This document shows positions 41,990-49,760 of a DNA stretch of 64,000 nt, piece after piece. Positions within the stretch are counted from its first letter, which is position 1; every line of letters begins with the position of its first letter. The DNA is taken from NCBI GenBank assembly GCA_002482545.1, contig DLGF01000024.1, positions 225,850-289,849 of the forward strand. Direction: 5' to 3'. The notes beneath the pieces were generated by a model. The model did not search any database and was not told the origin of the DNA. It saw only the letters and a list, made by a program, of their open reading frames with translations. A program made the position numbers and the translations under genes. This DNA is from Sporomusaceae bacterium UBA7701 (GTDB lineage: Bacteria; Bacillota; Negativicutes; Sporomusales; UBA7701).

Positions 41990-42290
41990 CCTCCTTTCTG
42001 CTTCAGCTTAATAAAAAGCAGCGGAGGCCAGCGCACCCTTTTCCCGCATGTTTCTGACGCAATCTCACTCCGAATACCGCACCTTTAAAACGGCACCTAT
42101 CGTCCCGATATCAATTCCGGCACAAAAAACCGTCCGTAATGATTGCATACCTTTGCTAACAACGTTTAAAGGCAGGAACTCCGTGAAACTATCGGATTCA
42201 TGCCTTTACCGTTAAAATGGACGTTTGCTAATCTTACTTGTCTAAGAATTCATTGTGTAGCCATGATTAACAAGAACATATAGTCCCGCC
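41990..42290. other. Intergenic region between TraF and the HTH genes, with hairpin
   Basis: About 300 bases without a gene. A hairpin with two mismatches (42168-42183 with 42193-42207, AAAGGCA at its base) could attenuate read-through into traF. The region divides replication/maintenance genes from transfer genes and is one candidate place for an origin of transfer, but I see no known nic motif. Confidence 0.4.
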
Positions 42291-43007
42291 TTACCCCTTC
42301 CCTGCATTTTCTTTGCGCAGTGTTTCCCAAAAAATAAACATCGCGCCTTTAAAACGCAGCACATATCTTCCCGCTGTCGATTCTGACACATAAAACCGCC
42401 CGGCGAGCTCGACATAGGTAAGGCATGGATCATTGCACCAACAAAGTAAGAGCTGGCGCTCTTGCGCATTCACTTTTTCCAAATACTGCTCCATGTATAG
42501 CCTCAACCGGAAAAGAGAATCCCTTCTGGTTTCCAACTGCCTGATATAGACGGGATCTGCATATTTCATTCCCTCCATCAGATAAAAATCTGAAATGGTA
42601 TTGAGATAGCTTTCAACTGCGCGAAGAGCCTGCGGAGACAGGATAAAATCCCCTACTATGCCTTCCCGCAGGGCATAAAGACGTTCCAGAATTTCCGTAT
42701 TCCAGGCGCCTGCGACTTTTGGCGAAATAAAGAGCTTGGGCGCAACAAAAACCAGCGGCATGGCCTTTTGATAGCGGAGGCGGAAAAACTCTTGTTTTTC
42801 TTTAGGCAGTAAGGTAATCATGGCGGCGACTAAAGCAGCGTCGGCCTTTCGTTGGACAATTTCCTGGCGCAGTTTAAAAACCAGGCGCGGTTGATTAAGC
42901 TTCCCTTGCATATACTGCAAAGCCCTCTCCAAGGCATGTATTTTCCCCAGTGCGTAATAATCGGCGATCATTCGTAATAATCGCCCCTTGACCAAAAATA
43001 AGTTCAT
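42291..43007 (-). CDS. Hypothetical 238-aa protein with sigma-factor-like C-terminal HTH
   Basis: The start overlaps the stop of the preceding gene by four bases (ATGA). The protein is helical throughout; the last 50 residues (CLTYVELAGRFYVSESTAGRYVLRFKGAM) look like a helix-turn-helix of the sigma-70 region 4 / ArpU kind. Phage and element ArpU-like proteins control late or transfer operons, so it may drive transfer genes. The N-terminal part is unrecognised. It is the last gene of the parA-parB maintenance/regulatory cluster. Confidence 0.65.
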   Translation of the reverse strand: MNLFLVKGRLLRMIADYYALGKIHALERALQYMQGKLNQPRLVFKLRQEIVQRKADAALVAAMITLLPKEKQEFFRLRYQKAMPLVFVAPKLFISPKVAGAWNTEILERLYALREGIVGDFILSPQALRAVESYLNTISDFYLMEGMKYADPVYIRQLETRRDSLFRLRLYMEQYLEKVNAQERQLLLCWCNDPCLTYVELAGRFYVSESTAGRYVLRFKGAMFIFWETLRKENAGKG

Positions 43008-43906
43008 CCGTCTTCCTCCTTGTTCTCTTTATCTGGCGTTCGCTTCAGTATTCTGTCTAACATTGTCTGGAATTCCGGCGAAAGAGGATGTTCCTCGCCC
43101 TTCTCTGCCGACGGCAGTGGCGGCGGTTGAACGACTGCGGGCTTCGGCTTCGGAAGTGGAGTATCATAATCCTGTTTTAATGCCTGAAACAGCCAGGCAA
43201 CAGGGTCATGCACCTTACCTTTTTGGGATGCCAGATAAAGCAGCTGAACGCGAATCTTATCTTCCGGATAGCGCTTGAGAAGTTTTTCAACGCTTTCTCC
43301 TGGAACGCGGCATCGGTTCGCGATTTCTACAAGCTGTTCCAGTAGAATAGCTGCGTTCGCATCCTTTTCTCCTTGTCCATTGTTTTCTTCACCAGAAACC
43401 ACACCGGCATCGCTTTGTTGTGTGTGTATTTTCTTGTTTTCTTGTTTAGTAAGGTACGTATTTTGTAGTGGCTGATTTTCCGTTGACGGTTTATCCGTCG
43501 GCGGTTTTTCCGTTGACGGGTTTACCGTTGACGGAAAATCGGTAAATGGTTCCTTTTCCTCGGAAACAGCCATTGGCCGATTTTCGGCAAATGGCTGTTC
43601 TGCCTGGATTTGCGGCTCCTCGTATAGGACATATTCCGTACCGGTAAATTTGCCGTTATTATCGTGCAAACGACTGCGCACAAGATAGCCACAAGCTTCT
43701 AATTCGTGCAGCGCCGACTGAATAGAGCTTTTTCCTTCACTGCCGATCACTTTCACTAACCCGCTGACGCTGTACGTCCAGTTGTCCGGCAGGCTCAAAC
43801 AGTAGGTAATGAGGCCGCGCGCCTTTAGGGATAGGCGGGCATCCTGCAAGGGAACATTGCTTACACAGGTGTATTTGCGTTGTTTTTCTACCCGGATGAT
43901 GCTCAT
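43004..43906 (-). CDS. Winged-helix replication-initiator-like protein
   Basis: This 300-aa protein begins with a winged-helix unit (LKARGLITYCLSLPDNWTYSVSGLVKVIGSEGKSSIQSALHELEACGYLV split across about 28-80), as in many plasmid and phage replication initiators of Firmicutes. A Pro/Thr/Glu-rich linker follows (about 110-150, repeated xPSTExPPT units), then a DnaD-like helical part (about 195-245) with DPVAWLFQALKQDY. It may start element replication or load the helicase. It is coupled to its neighbours by ATGA overlaps. Confidence 0.65.
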   Translation of the reverse strand: MSIIRVEKQRKYTCVSNVPLQDARLSLKARGLITYCLSLPDNWTYSVSGLVKVIGSEGKSSIQSALHELEACGYLVRSRLHDNNGKFTGTEYVLYEEPQIQAEQPFAENRPMAVSEEKEPFTDFPSTVNPSTEKPPTDKPSTENQPLQNTYLTKQENKKIHTQQSDAGVVSGEENNGQGEKDANAAILLEQLVEIANRCRVPGESVEKLLKRYPEDKIRVQLLYLASQKGKVHDPVAWLFQALKQDYDTPLPKPKPAVVQPPPLPSAEKGEEHPLSPEFQTMLDRILKRTPDKENKEEDG

Positions 43907-44178
43907 ACCCCATCCCCTTTCCGCTCAAGTTTTTCTACACGTGCTTCGAGATTTTTAACCAGCAGCCGTAAATCAATTAGCTCATCCTCTTCTAGGAGCT
44001 TGCGCACGTCGATCCCATAAAATTGCGCAAGCAGCGTAAGGCTGGCCAGGGTTGGCGTCGTTATTCCTTCCTCCCACCGGTAAATGCTTGTCCGGTCGAC
44101 GCCTACGTGCCGGGATACCTTGGAAATGCTGTAGCCGTTTTTTACTCGCAAACCACGTATTTTCTCTGCCAATGTCAT
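43903..44178 (-). CDS. XRE-family HTH regulator
   Basis: The ATG at 44178 has AGGAGG eight bases upstream. The 91-aa protein is a Cro/CI-type helix-turn-helix (AEKIRGLRVKNGYSISKVSRHVGVDRTSIYRWEEGITTPT across about 4-43), followed by LLAQFYGIDVRKLLEEDE and a short leucine-zipper coiled coil (LLVKNLEARVEKLERK). It probably forms a dimer and controls the maintenance genes or the switch to transfer. Confidence 0.88.
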   Translation of the reverse strand: MTLAEKIRGLRVKNGYSISKVSRHVGVDRTSIYRWEEGITTPTLASLTLLAQFYGIDVRKLLEEDELIDLRLLVKNLEARVEKLERKGDGV

Positions 44179-44190
44179 GCTAAGCACCTC

Positions 44191-44574
44191 CTATTTGAGC
44201 AACTCGTCAAGTTGACGCGCGCCGCTGTGCAGGCTGTTAATTATTTTTTTCAATAGATTCCGTTCCTCCAAACCCACTGGAAAGTTCTCAAATTCCACAG
44301 CGATTTGTTTTAGCCGCGTCTGTAAAACCGCCAGGAAATCTGCGGCCAGCATGTCCAGCGACTGGACACCGGAAAAGGACAGGATATATCGTAGGGCCTC
44401 AACCTCTTGTTCCAGCTTCCCGGCATGGGCTTTCATTTCCTGATAATCCTTCGGCTCAATAACTTGCTCGACAGTCAATACGCCGCGCTCGTTTAGCTCC
44501 GTTTCCAATACCATAATTTTCTCTTGCAGCGCGGCAATTACCAGTTCTAATTCTTCCCAGCTTGTTTTTTCCAC
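44191..44574 (-). CDS. 127-aa coiled-coil protein
   Basis: The start is GTG at 44574 (AAAGGAGGG seven bases upstream); an earlier in-frame ATG lies in the terminator of parB. The product (MEKTSWEELELVIAALQEKIMVLETEL...) is two long helices with heptads, no membrane segment. I do not recognise it. It stands between parB and the XRE gene. Confidence 0.65.
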   Translation of the reverse strand: MEKTSWEELELVIAALQEKIMVLETELNERGVLTVEQVIEPKDYQEMKAHAGKLEQEVEALRYILSFSGVQSLDMLAADFLAVLQTRLKQIAVEFENFPVGLEERNLLKKIINSLHSGARQLDELLK

Positions 44575-44599
44575 GGGATTTCCCTCCTTTAGCAGCAAT

Positions 44600-44625
44600 A
44601 AAAAAAGCGGCAGAATCTCTGCCGC
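44600..44625 (-). terminator. Terminator after parB
   Basis: On the minus strand GCGGCAGA-gat-TCTGCCGC is followed by seven T residues. Confidence 0.85.
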
Positions 44626-44645
44626 CAGTAAATAGCCCATTAGCC

Positions 44646-45818
44646 TTATTCCACTATGCTCTTTTCCAAACTATCTAGATGTGAAAGTAACTCCTTCCAT
44701 ACAGCGATTCTGCCTACGGTCTGTTTCGAGGTATCTTTTTCTTCTACCAACCGCTCGGCTGTCTGCCGCATCTGATTGTGACAAAAATCCGCCACCCAAA
44801 GGATGCTCTTTTTTTGAATCTGTACGGACAGGCTGTAAAAATCTACGGTTTCGATTTGTTCCTTTGCCATACCATCTACTTCATCTTCTTCGGAAACGGC
44901 CGCTGCAAATCGTTCCTGAAGATCGTTCGGCAGGGGTTGATTCGCATGTATAGGCGACACGCCGCCGGATTCCTCTTGAGAAGAACTTTTTGCCTTTGGT
45001 TCTGACTTTAGTGAAAGTTTTTTCCTACTTTTCTTGCTATCAGAAATGCCTGGCGTTTCTCCTTTTATTCCAAGCTTCTCCTTGCCGGCAGCTTCTTCCC
45101 GGGCAACTGCCGAAGGCTTCTGCGCCCGGATTTCCTCTTTCACCTCAATTGCTGCCTGCACACTTCCGTCTTCCGGCAGGGCGTGTTCCGCCTCTTCCTG
45201 TTCTTCCGGCGATAGGCCGGTTAATTCATACGCTGCCGACAACGGCAGTTTTCCTTCTTTCAGCCGGTTCAGGAGTGCCGGTGAAAGCTTCAATAGCTCC
45301 AGTTTTCTTTTCAGCGTTGACTCGGACAATCCCAGTTGGCCTGCAAAATATGCGCGGAACTTCCCGCCTGGCTTCTCTTCCTCAAACCGGCTACGGAAGA
45401 TCGGCTGCAAATATTTCAGTTCATTGAGCTCATCCTCTATGGTTTTGTCGCGTTGGCAGTTGGCCGAAATGATTGCTTCTATTTCGTCTTCCTCTGATTC
45501 ATAACGGCGTATGATGCAAGGGACTTTCTCAGGAACGGTTTCTCCCTGAGCTTTTAGATGCCTTAGTGCGATTAGGCGCCGGTGCCCTGAAATCAGGCGA
45601 TAGGTGACTCCATCCTGCTGCATCACAACTTCAAGCGGCTGACGAATCCCGTTGCGCAGGATGTCTGCTGCCAAAACCTCTATATCGGCGATACTGTAAA
45701 AGTTTTGTTTGTTCTCAACAAGTGTGGACATATCAAGCAGGTGTGTCAATTCCGGCAGTATCTCCGGGCTCTGTGAAGCCCGATTGAAATATGCATTCAT
45801 ATCCAATTTTTTTGCCAT
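44646..45818 (-). CDS. parB: ParB-family partition protein
   Basis: The ATG at 45818 overlaps the parA stop (TGATG). The 390-aa protein has the ParB N-terminal domain (about 35-125) with the CTP-binding YRLISGHRRLIAL motif, then the KorB/ParB helix-turn-helix (LSESTLKRKLELLKLSPALLNRLKEGKLPLSAAYEL split across about 155-195), a long charged linker and a C-terminal dimer part. It should bind centromere sites on the element and, with ParA, keep it stable, which suggests a plasmid-like or replicating phase. Confidence 0.92.
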   Translation of the reverse strand: MAKKLDMNAYFNRASQSPEILPELTHLLDMSTLVENKQNFYSIADIEVLAADILRNGIRQPLEVVMQQDGVTYRLISGHRRLIALRHLKAQGETVPEKVPCIIRRYESEEDEIEAIISANCQRDKTIEDELNELKYLQPIFRSRFEEEKPGGKFRAYFAGQLGLSESTLKRKLELLKLSPALLNRLKEGKLPLSAAYELTGLSPEEQEEAEHALPEDGSVQAAIEVKEEIRAQKPSAVAREEAAGKEKLGIKGETPGISDSKKSRKKLSLKSEPKAKSSSQEESGGVSPIHANQPLPNDLQERFAAAVSEEDEVDGMAKEQIETVDFYSLSVQIQKKSILWVADFCHNQMRQTAERLVEEKDTSKQTVGRIAVWKELLSHLDSLEKSIVE

Positions 45819-46648
45819 CAGCGTTCCCAACTTTCTTGCGTGTAGAACAACTCTTCCATAAACTGCTTGAAATCCCGTGAGAATCCGCAGCTTGGCGAAA
45901 GTGCTTGAACAGAAATTCCACGCTCGGCTGCTTCACGCAACCGTTTCGCCCCGGTTTTGGTTAAACGAATAGTAGTTGAAAAAGTGGGCATTTTCTTTTG
46001 GATACTTTCCAAAATCGGGGCGGCATCCGGCGTATATTTGTTTAGCACACAACCCCGGAAATGAAGGCGACGGTCCGGCAAAAATTCACTATATCCCTGG
46101 TCCATCGCGACTCGATCATTCTTTGCCGCTCGCAGTTGTTCGTACATTAAGTCCATGCCATCGCGGGCGTAGCAATCCGGTGTCGTTACGAATATAACTT
46201 CATTGGCTACCATCAATGCATTGTAAACGCTGGTATTGATGTCCGGCGGATTATCTATAATGCAAAACTGATATTGGGTACGAACCGGTTCTAATGCCTC
46301 TTTGAGTAAGAACTTTTGATTGCGATTTTTATATTTATCCGAAAGCATAATGTCAAAATTCACTGCAGCTAGTCCCATATCCGCTGAAATAATATCAATG
46401 TTTTCATATGAGGTTTTCTGAATAGCCTGTGCTGCCGAAATGCTGCCGTCCAAAACTTCGGATAAAGTATTTTCTGTCTGCGCTTGAAAAAAGCGGCTAG
46501 CATTTCCTTGTTTGTCATTGTCAATGAAAAGTACTTTGACTTCCTGCTTTGCCAGGGCGCAAGCAACGTGCGTAGAAAGTGTCGTTTTGCCCACGCCTCC
46601 CTTGAGGTTCATGAAGCAGAATATGATCATACCGGCACTTTGTTCCAT
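45818..46648 (-). CDS. parA: ParA-family partition ATPase
   Basis: The ATG at 46648 has AGGAGGAG eight bases upstream; the upstream frame extension has no signal. The 276-aa protein has the deviant Walker A KGGVGKT (16-22), FIDNDKQGNASRF and FCIIDNPPDINTSVYNAL. It lacks an N-terminal DNA-binding domain, so it is a type Ib/Soj-like ParA, closer to chromosomal and ICE ParA proteins than to P1 ParA. It is the first gene of the maintenance operon, close to the right end of the element. Confidence 0.93.
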   Translation of the reverse strand: MEQSAGMIIFCFMNLKGGVGKTTLSTHVACALAKQEVKVLFIDNDKQGNASRFFQAQTENTLSEVLDGSISAAQAIQKTSYENIDIISADMGLAAVNFDIMLSDKYKNRNQKFLLKEALEPVRTQYQFCIIDNPPDINTSVYNALMVANEVIFVTTPDCYARDGMDLMYEQLRAAKNDRVAMDQGYSEFLPDRRLHFRGCVLNKYTPDAAPILESIQKKMPTFSTTIRLTKTGAKRLREAAERGISVQALSPSCGFSRDFKQFMEELFYTQESWER

Positions 46649-46679
46649 TGAATTGTCTCCTCCTTTTTTGAAATAAAAA

Positions 46680-46713
46680 ATAGACGTCCAATACAAAAAT
46701 TGAACGTCTATTA
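46680..46713 (-). terminator. Hairpin in the parA leader at the element end
   Basis: AATAGACGTCCAAT (46680-46693) and ATTGAACGTCTATT (46700-46713) form a 14-bp stem with one G-U pair. On the minus strand TTTTTTATTTC follows. It can stop transcripts that enter from truncated comM, or attenuate parA. Confidence 0.65.
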
Positions 46714-46776
46714 ATGATTGAAAAAATTGATAATATTAAATTAAAATATAAACATTCACTTTATAGATTACTGGAT

Positions 46777-47964
46777 TTATCCTACTTTCCCATATACAAG
46801 GGATTTCCGTGTGTGTCCAATGCGTTCCAGCAAGGGCCCGGATATTCTTTTCATATAGCGGCGCAGATCGCCGGGCGAGCAGGTGCATTGCTGGGACGGG
46901 TCGCCGTAGAATCCGCAGGGGCAGGGATTCATGGCCGCGATCATCATAAACTTGGCCGGATAGGACAGCGACGCGTTTACCCTGGAAATCGTCACTTCCC
47001 CGTCTTCCATCGGCTGGCGGAGCACTTCCAGCACCTGCCGGGGAAATTCGGGCAGCTCGTCCAAGAACAATACCCCGTGATGGCTCAGGGTGATCTCGCC
47101 CGGCTTGGGCAGCCGGCCGCCTCCGATCATTCCTGCGTCGGATACGGTGTGATGCGGGCTGCGGAAGGGCCGGACGGCCACGAGCCCGGTATTGGCTTTC
47201 AACAGCCCCGCGATGCTGTATATCTTGGTGACTTCCACGGCTTCCTGCTCGGACAGGCGCGGCAGTATGGAGGGAAGCCGGCGGGCCAGCATGGTTTTCC
47301 CCGAGCCCGGCGGGCCGACCATCAGCATGTTGTGGCCCCCGGCCGCGGCGATTTCCAGGGCCCGTTTCGCCACCGGCTGACCCTGGATCTCGGCCAAGTC
47401 ATCCTCTGCTGTTGCTGCGGCTGCCGTCGGAGCTTTTTCCACAGGGGGCAGGACCGCTTCGCCCCTAAGGTGCAGAACGACCTCGCGGAGCGTTTCCGGC
47501 GCGTACACGGTCAGACCGCCGAACAGGGCTTCCTGGGCGTTGTCGGGAGCGACGAACACCGCGGTCCGGCCTGTCTCGGCCACGCTGAAGGCCATCGGCA
47601 AGATTCCGGCGATGCCGCGCAGCTTCCCCTCCAGCGACAGTTCGCCGATCAGCGCATGGCGGGAACAGTCCGCGGGGCTGATCTGGCCGCTGGCGGCCAG
47701 AATGCCGATGGCAATCGGCAAATCGAGCCCTGAACCATCTTTCTTCATATCGGCGGGAGCCAGGTTTACCGTGATGCGGCGCACGGGAAACTCGAAACCG
47801 GTATTTTTAATGGCCGCCCGCACCCGCTCCCGCGATTCCTTCACCGCGGTGTCCGGGAGGCCCACAATATCCAGTCCCGGCAAGCCGTTGGCGATATCCA
47901 CCTCCACGGTTACAAGGGCGCCGTTAATGCCCAGCGTTGTTGCCCCATAGGTCTGGGCAAACAT
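46777..47964 (-). pseudogene. comM: ComM/YifB Mg-chelatase-like ATPase, 3' part replaced by the element
   Basis: The first 380 or so codons are a normal ComM: FAQTYGATTLGINGALVTVEVDIANGLPG at the start (split here), Walker A VGPPGSGKTMLA, Walker B LFLDELPEFPRQVLEVLRQP, and the zinc-type CPCGFYGDPSQQCTCSP. After MKRISGPLLERI, where family members continue with DIHIEV, the frame runs into GHTRKSLVYGKVG and stops; about 110 C-terminal residues are lost. The join lies at about 46818. ComM is a branch-migration helicase used in natural transformation in Gram-negative bacteria. The gene is a known integration target (AbaR islands in Acinetobacter). The protein is probably inactive. Confidence 0.88.
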
Positions 47965-48014
47965 AGTATTCCCCCCAGTCCCCGCCTCTTTCGGGATGCC
48001 GTTTTAATGCAACC

Positions 48015-48380
48015 TCACCGGCGCCCGAAGGCATTGGCAATATGATTGACCCGGGGATTGACGCCCGCCCCCAGGTAGATTTCGATCACATCAAAGCGCA
48101 GGGGAGCTGCGGTGCGGCCGGTTTGTTTCAGATAACACAAGGCCGTATTCAGGATTTTCCCCTGTTTCCGGTAAGTCACCGCTTCGGCCGGACTGCCGTA
48201 AGCGTCGCTATGGCGGGCTTTGACCTCGACAAAAACCACTGTCCCGCCCTTCTCGGCGATAATATCGATCTCGCCGGTCCTAGCCCGGTAATTGCGGGCC
48301 AGCAGGGCGTACCCCGCCGCCTGAAGATAGTCGGCGGCGGCCTGCTCGCCCCTTTGGCCGGCGGAGTCCTTCTGCATCAT
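48015..48380 (-). CDS. yraN: YraN family (UPF0102) nuclease-like protein
   Basis: This 121-aa protein matches the UPF0102 family, which has a restriction-endonuclease-like fold: GEQAAADYLQAAGYALLARNYRARTGEIDIIAEKGGTVVFVEVKAR shows the GEID...VFVEVK active-site pattern. Its cellular role is not settled. It sits between the HD-GYP gene and comM, as in many genomes where yraN and comM are neighbours. Confidence 0.92.
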   Translation of the reverse strand: MMQKDSAGQRGEQAAADYLQAAGYALLARNYRARTGEIDIIAEKGGTVVFVEVKARHSDAYGSPAEAVTYRKQGKILNTALCYLKQTGRTAAPLRFDVIEIYLGAGVNPRVNHIANAFGRR

Positions 48381-48398
48381 CTAACTCCCTGCCTTTGG

Positions 48399-49463
48399 CT
48401 AGCGTTCTACGACGTCGGCGATATAAAGACGCGGGTTTTTGGACAGGTCGATTTCGACCAGTTTGTTCATTCGTTGTTTATTTTCGTCCATCAGGATGCG
48501 GATAACCGGCTTGTTCTTCGCTTCATGGGATATGTCGACCACCACGCCGATCTGATTGTTGCTCAGCCTGACCACCGAGCCGATCGGGTAAACGGCGATA
48601 TTGCCGACGAAATGTTCGATGAGTTCGGGGTTAAAGTAGGTGCCGGAGGCCTGGTTGATGATCGCCAGGGCTTCATAGACCGGGACGGCCCGGCGATAGG
48701 CCACATCGGAGGTCAGGGCGTCATAGACATCGGCAATGGCGACAATATGGGCGAATTGATGGATTTCGGCGTCTTTCAGATTGCGGGGGTAACCGCTCCC
48801 GTCAAACCGCTCGTGATGCTGAAAGGCGCAGTGGGCGGACATCAGGCTGATATCGGGATTTTTGCGCAGGATTTCGAACCCGTAGGCGGGATGTTGTTTG
48901 ATTTCCTCGGCTTCTTCCGGCGAAAGCCGTTCGGTCTTATTTAAGATTTCAGGCGCTATCTGGGTTTTGCCCACATCGTGCAGCAGGGCTCCGACGCCGA
49001 GATCCCGCAGCTTCAGTTCATCATAGCCAAGGCTGATCCCGGTAAGGACCGACAAAATGCAGACGCTGACCGAATGACTAAACAAATAATCGCTCCGGGT
49101 CCGCATGTCGACGAAATTGACCATAACGCCATGGTTCCGGCACAATTCATCCACCAGATTATTGGCGATCTTCTTGGCCTGGGCGGCGTCGACCTTCTTC
49201 CCCAGCTTGACGTTGTCCATGATCGTCTTGGCGGTGGAAACAGCCTCGACCCGCGCCTGCTCGCTCACTACATCAGGGACTTCGATATCGGCTGTAAGAT
49301 CGTCTTCCACATATATATAGCTTACATCCAGATTATGCAAACGCTCGATGTAGCTTTCTTTCAGTTCCAGCCCTGCGTTGAGCAGGATTCGTCCATCCGC
49401 GCTGTATAGCGGCTTGGCAAGCTTCATGCCTGATGCGATGTTTTCCAAGAGTATGCGGCGCAT
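48399..49463 (-). CDS. Soluble HD-GYP domain phosphodiesterase
   Basis: This 354-aa protein has an N-terminal segment like DUF3391 (about 1-90, MRRILLENIASGMKLAKPLYSADGRILL split here), the HD-GYP domain with LLHDVGKTQIAPEIL and HHERFDGSGYP, and a C-terminal extension of about 70 residues that looks like a small beta domain (VVRLSNNQIGVVVDIS). No membrane helix. It should degrade cyclic di-GMP. It lies next to flagellar genes, which fits control of motility. Confidence 0.9.
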   Translation of the reverse strand: MRRILLENIASGMKLAKPLYSADGRILLNAGLELKESYIERLHNLDVSYIYVEDDLTADIEVPDVVSEQARVEAVSTAKTIMDNVKLGKKVDAAQAKKIANNLVDELCRNHGVMVNFVDMRTRSDYLFSHSVSVCILSVLTGISLGYDELKLRDLGVGALLHDVGKTQIAPEILNKTERLSPEEAEEIKQHPAYGFEILRKNPDISLMSAHCAFQHHERFDGSGYPRNLKDAEIHQFAHIVAIADVYDALTSDVAYRRAVPVYEALAIINQASGTYFNPELIEHFVGNIAVYPIGSVVRLSNNQIGVVVDISHEAKNKPVIRILMDENKQRMNKLVEIDLSKNPRLYIADVVER

Positions 49464-49478
49464 AAAAGACCTCCCAAA

Positions 49479-49760
49479 TTACCGTTTTTGCCTCTGATCA
49501 AGCCGGTATACGTAAGCCAGCACTTCGGCCACGGCCAGATACAGTACCGGAGGTATCTCCTTGTCCAGTTCAACGGCCATCAACATGGCGGCGAGGGTTT
49601 TGTTCTGGTATACCGGCACAGCGCTTTGCTGCGCGGCAGCCAGAATCTGCTCGGCGACATACCCGGAGCCTTTGGCGACAACAACAGGCGCTGTTCCTGC
49701 TTCCTGCTCATACTTGATTGCTACGGCGTGTTTCTTAGACCGGTTTTCCGTTATGATCAT
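49479..49760 (-). CDS. FlhB C-terminal-like protein (YlqH type)
   Basis: This 93-aa protein is the stand-alone cytoplasmic domain of FlhB/YscU: KKHAVAIKYEQEAGTAPVVVAKGSGYVAEQIL ... DKEIPPVLYLAVAEVLAYVYRLDQ. The NPTH autocleavage motif of full FlhB is replaced by SKKH. Bacillus has the same pair (ylqG-ylqH) at this place. The start lies 26 bases inside the FliK-like gene. Confidence 0.88.
   Translation of the reverse strand: MIITENRSKKHAVAIKYEQEAGTAPVVVAKGSGYVAEQILAAAQQSAVPVYQNKTLAAMLMAVELDKEIPPVLYLAVAEVLAYVYRLDQRQKR

Noticed and set aside
43903..44178. Prophage repressor, and so a prophage
   Set aside because: No capsid, terminase, portal or tail genes occur in the window; the surrounding genes are conjugation and partition genes.
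44646..46648. Chromosomal parS consensus TGTTTCACGTGAAACA near parAB
   Set aside because: I did not find it; the centromere of this system must have another sequence.
46714..47733. 339-aa plus-strand ORF opposite comM
   Set aside because: Antisense shadow in GC-rich sequence; His/Gln/Arg-rich low-complexity product without domain features.
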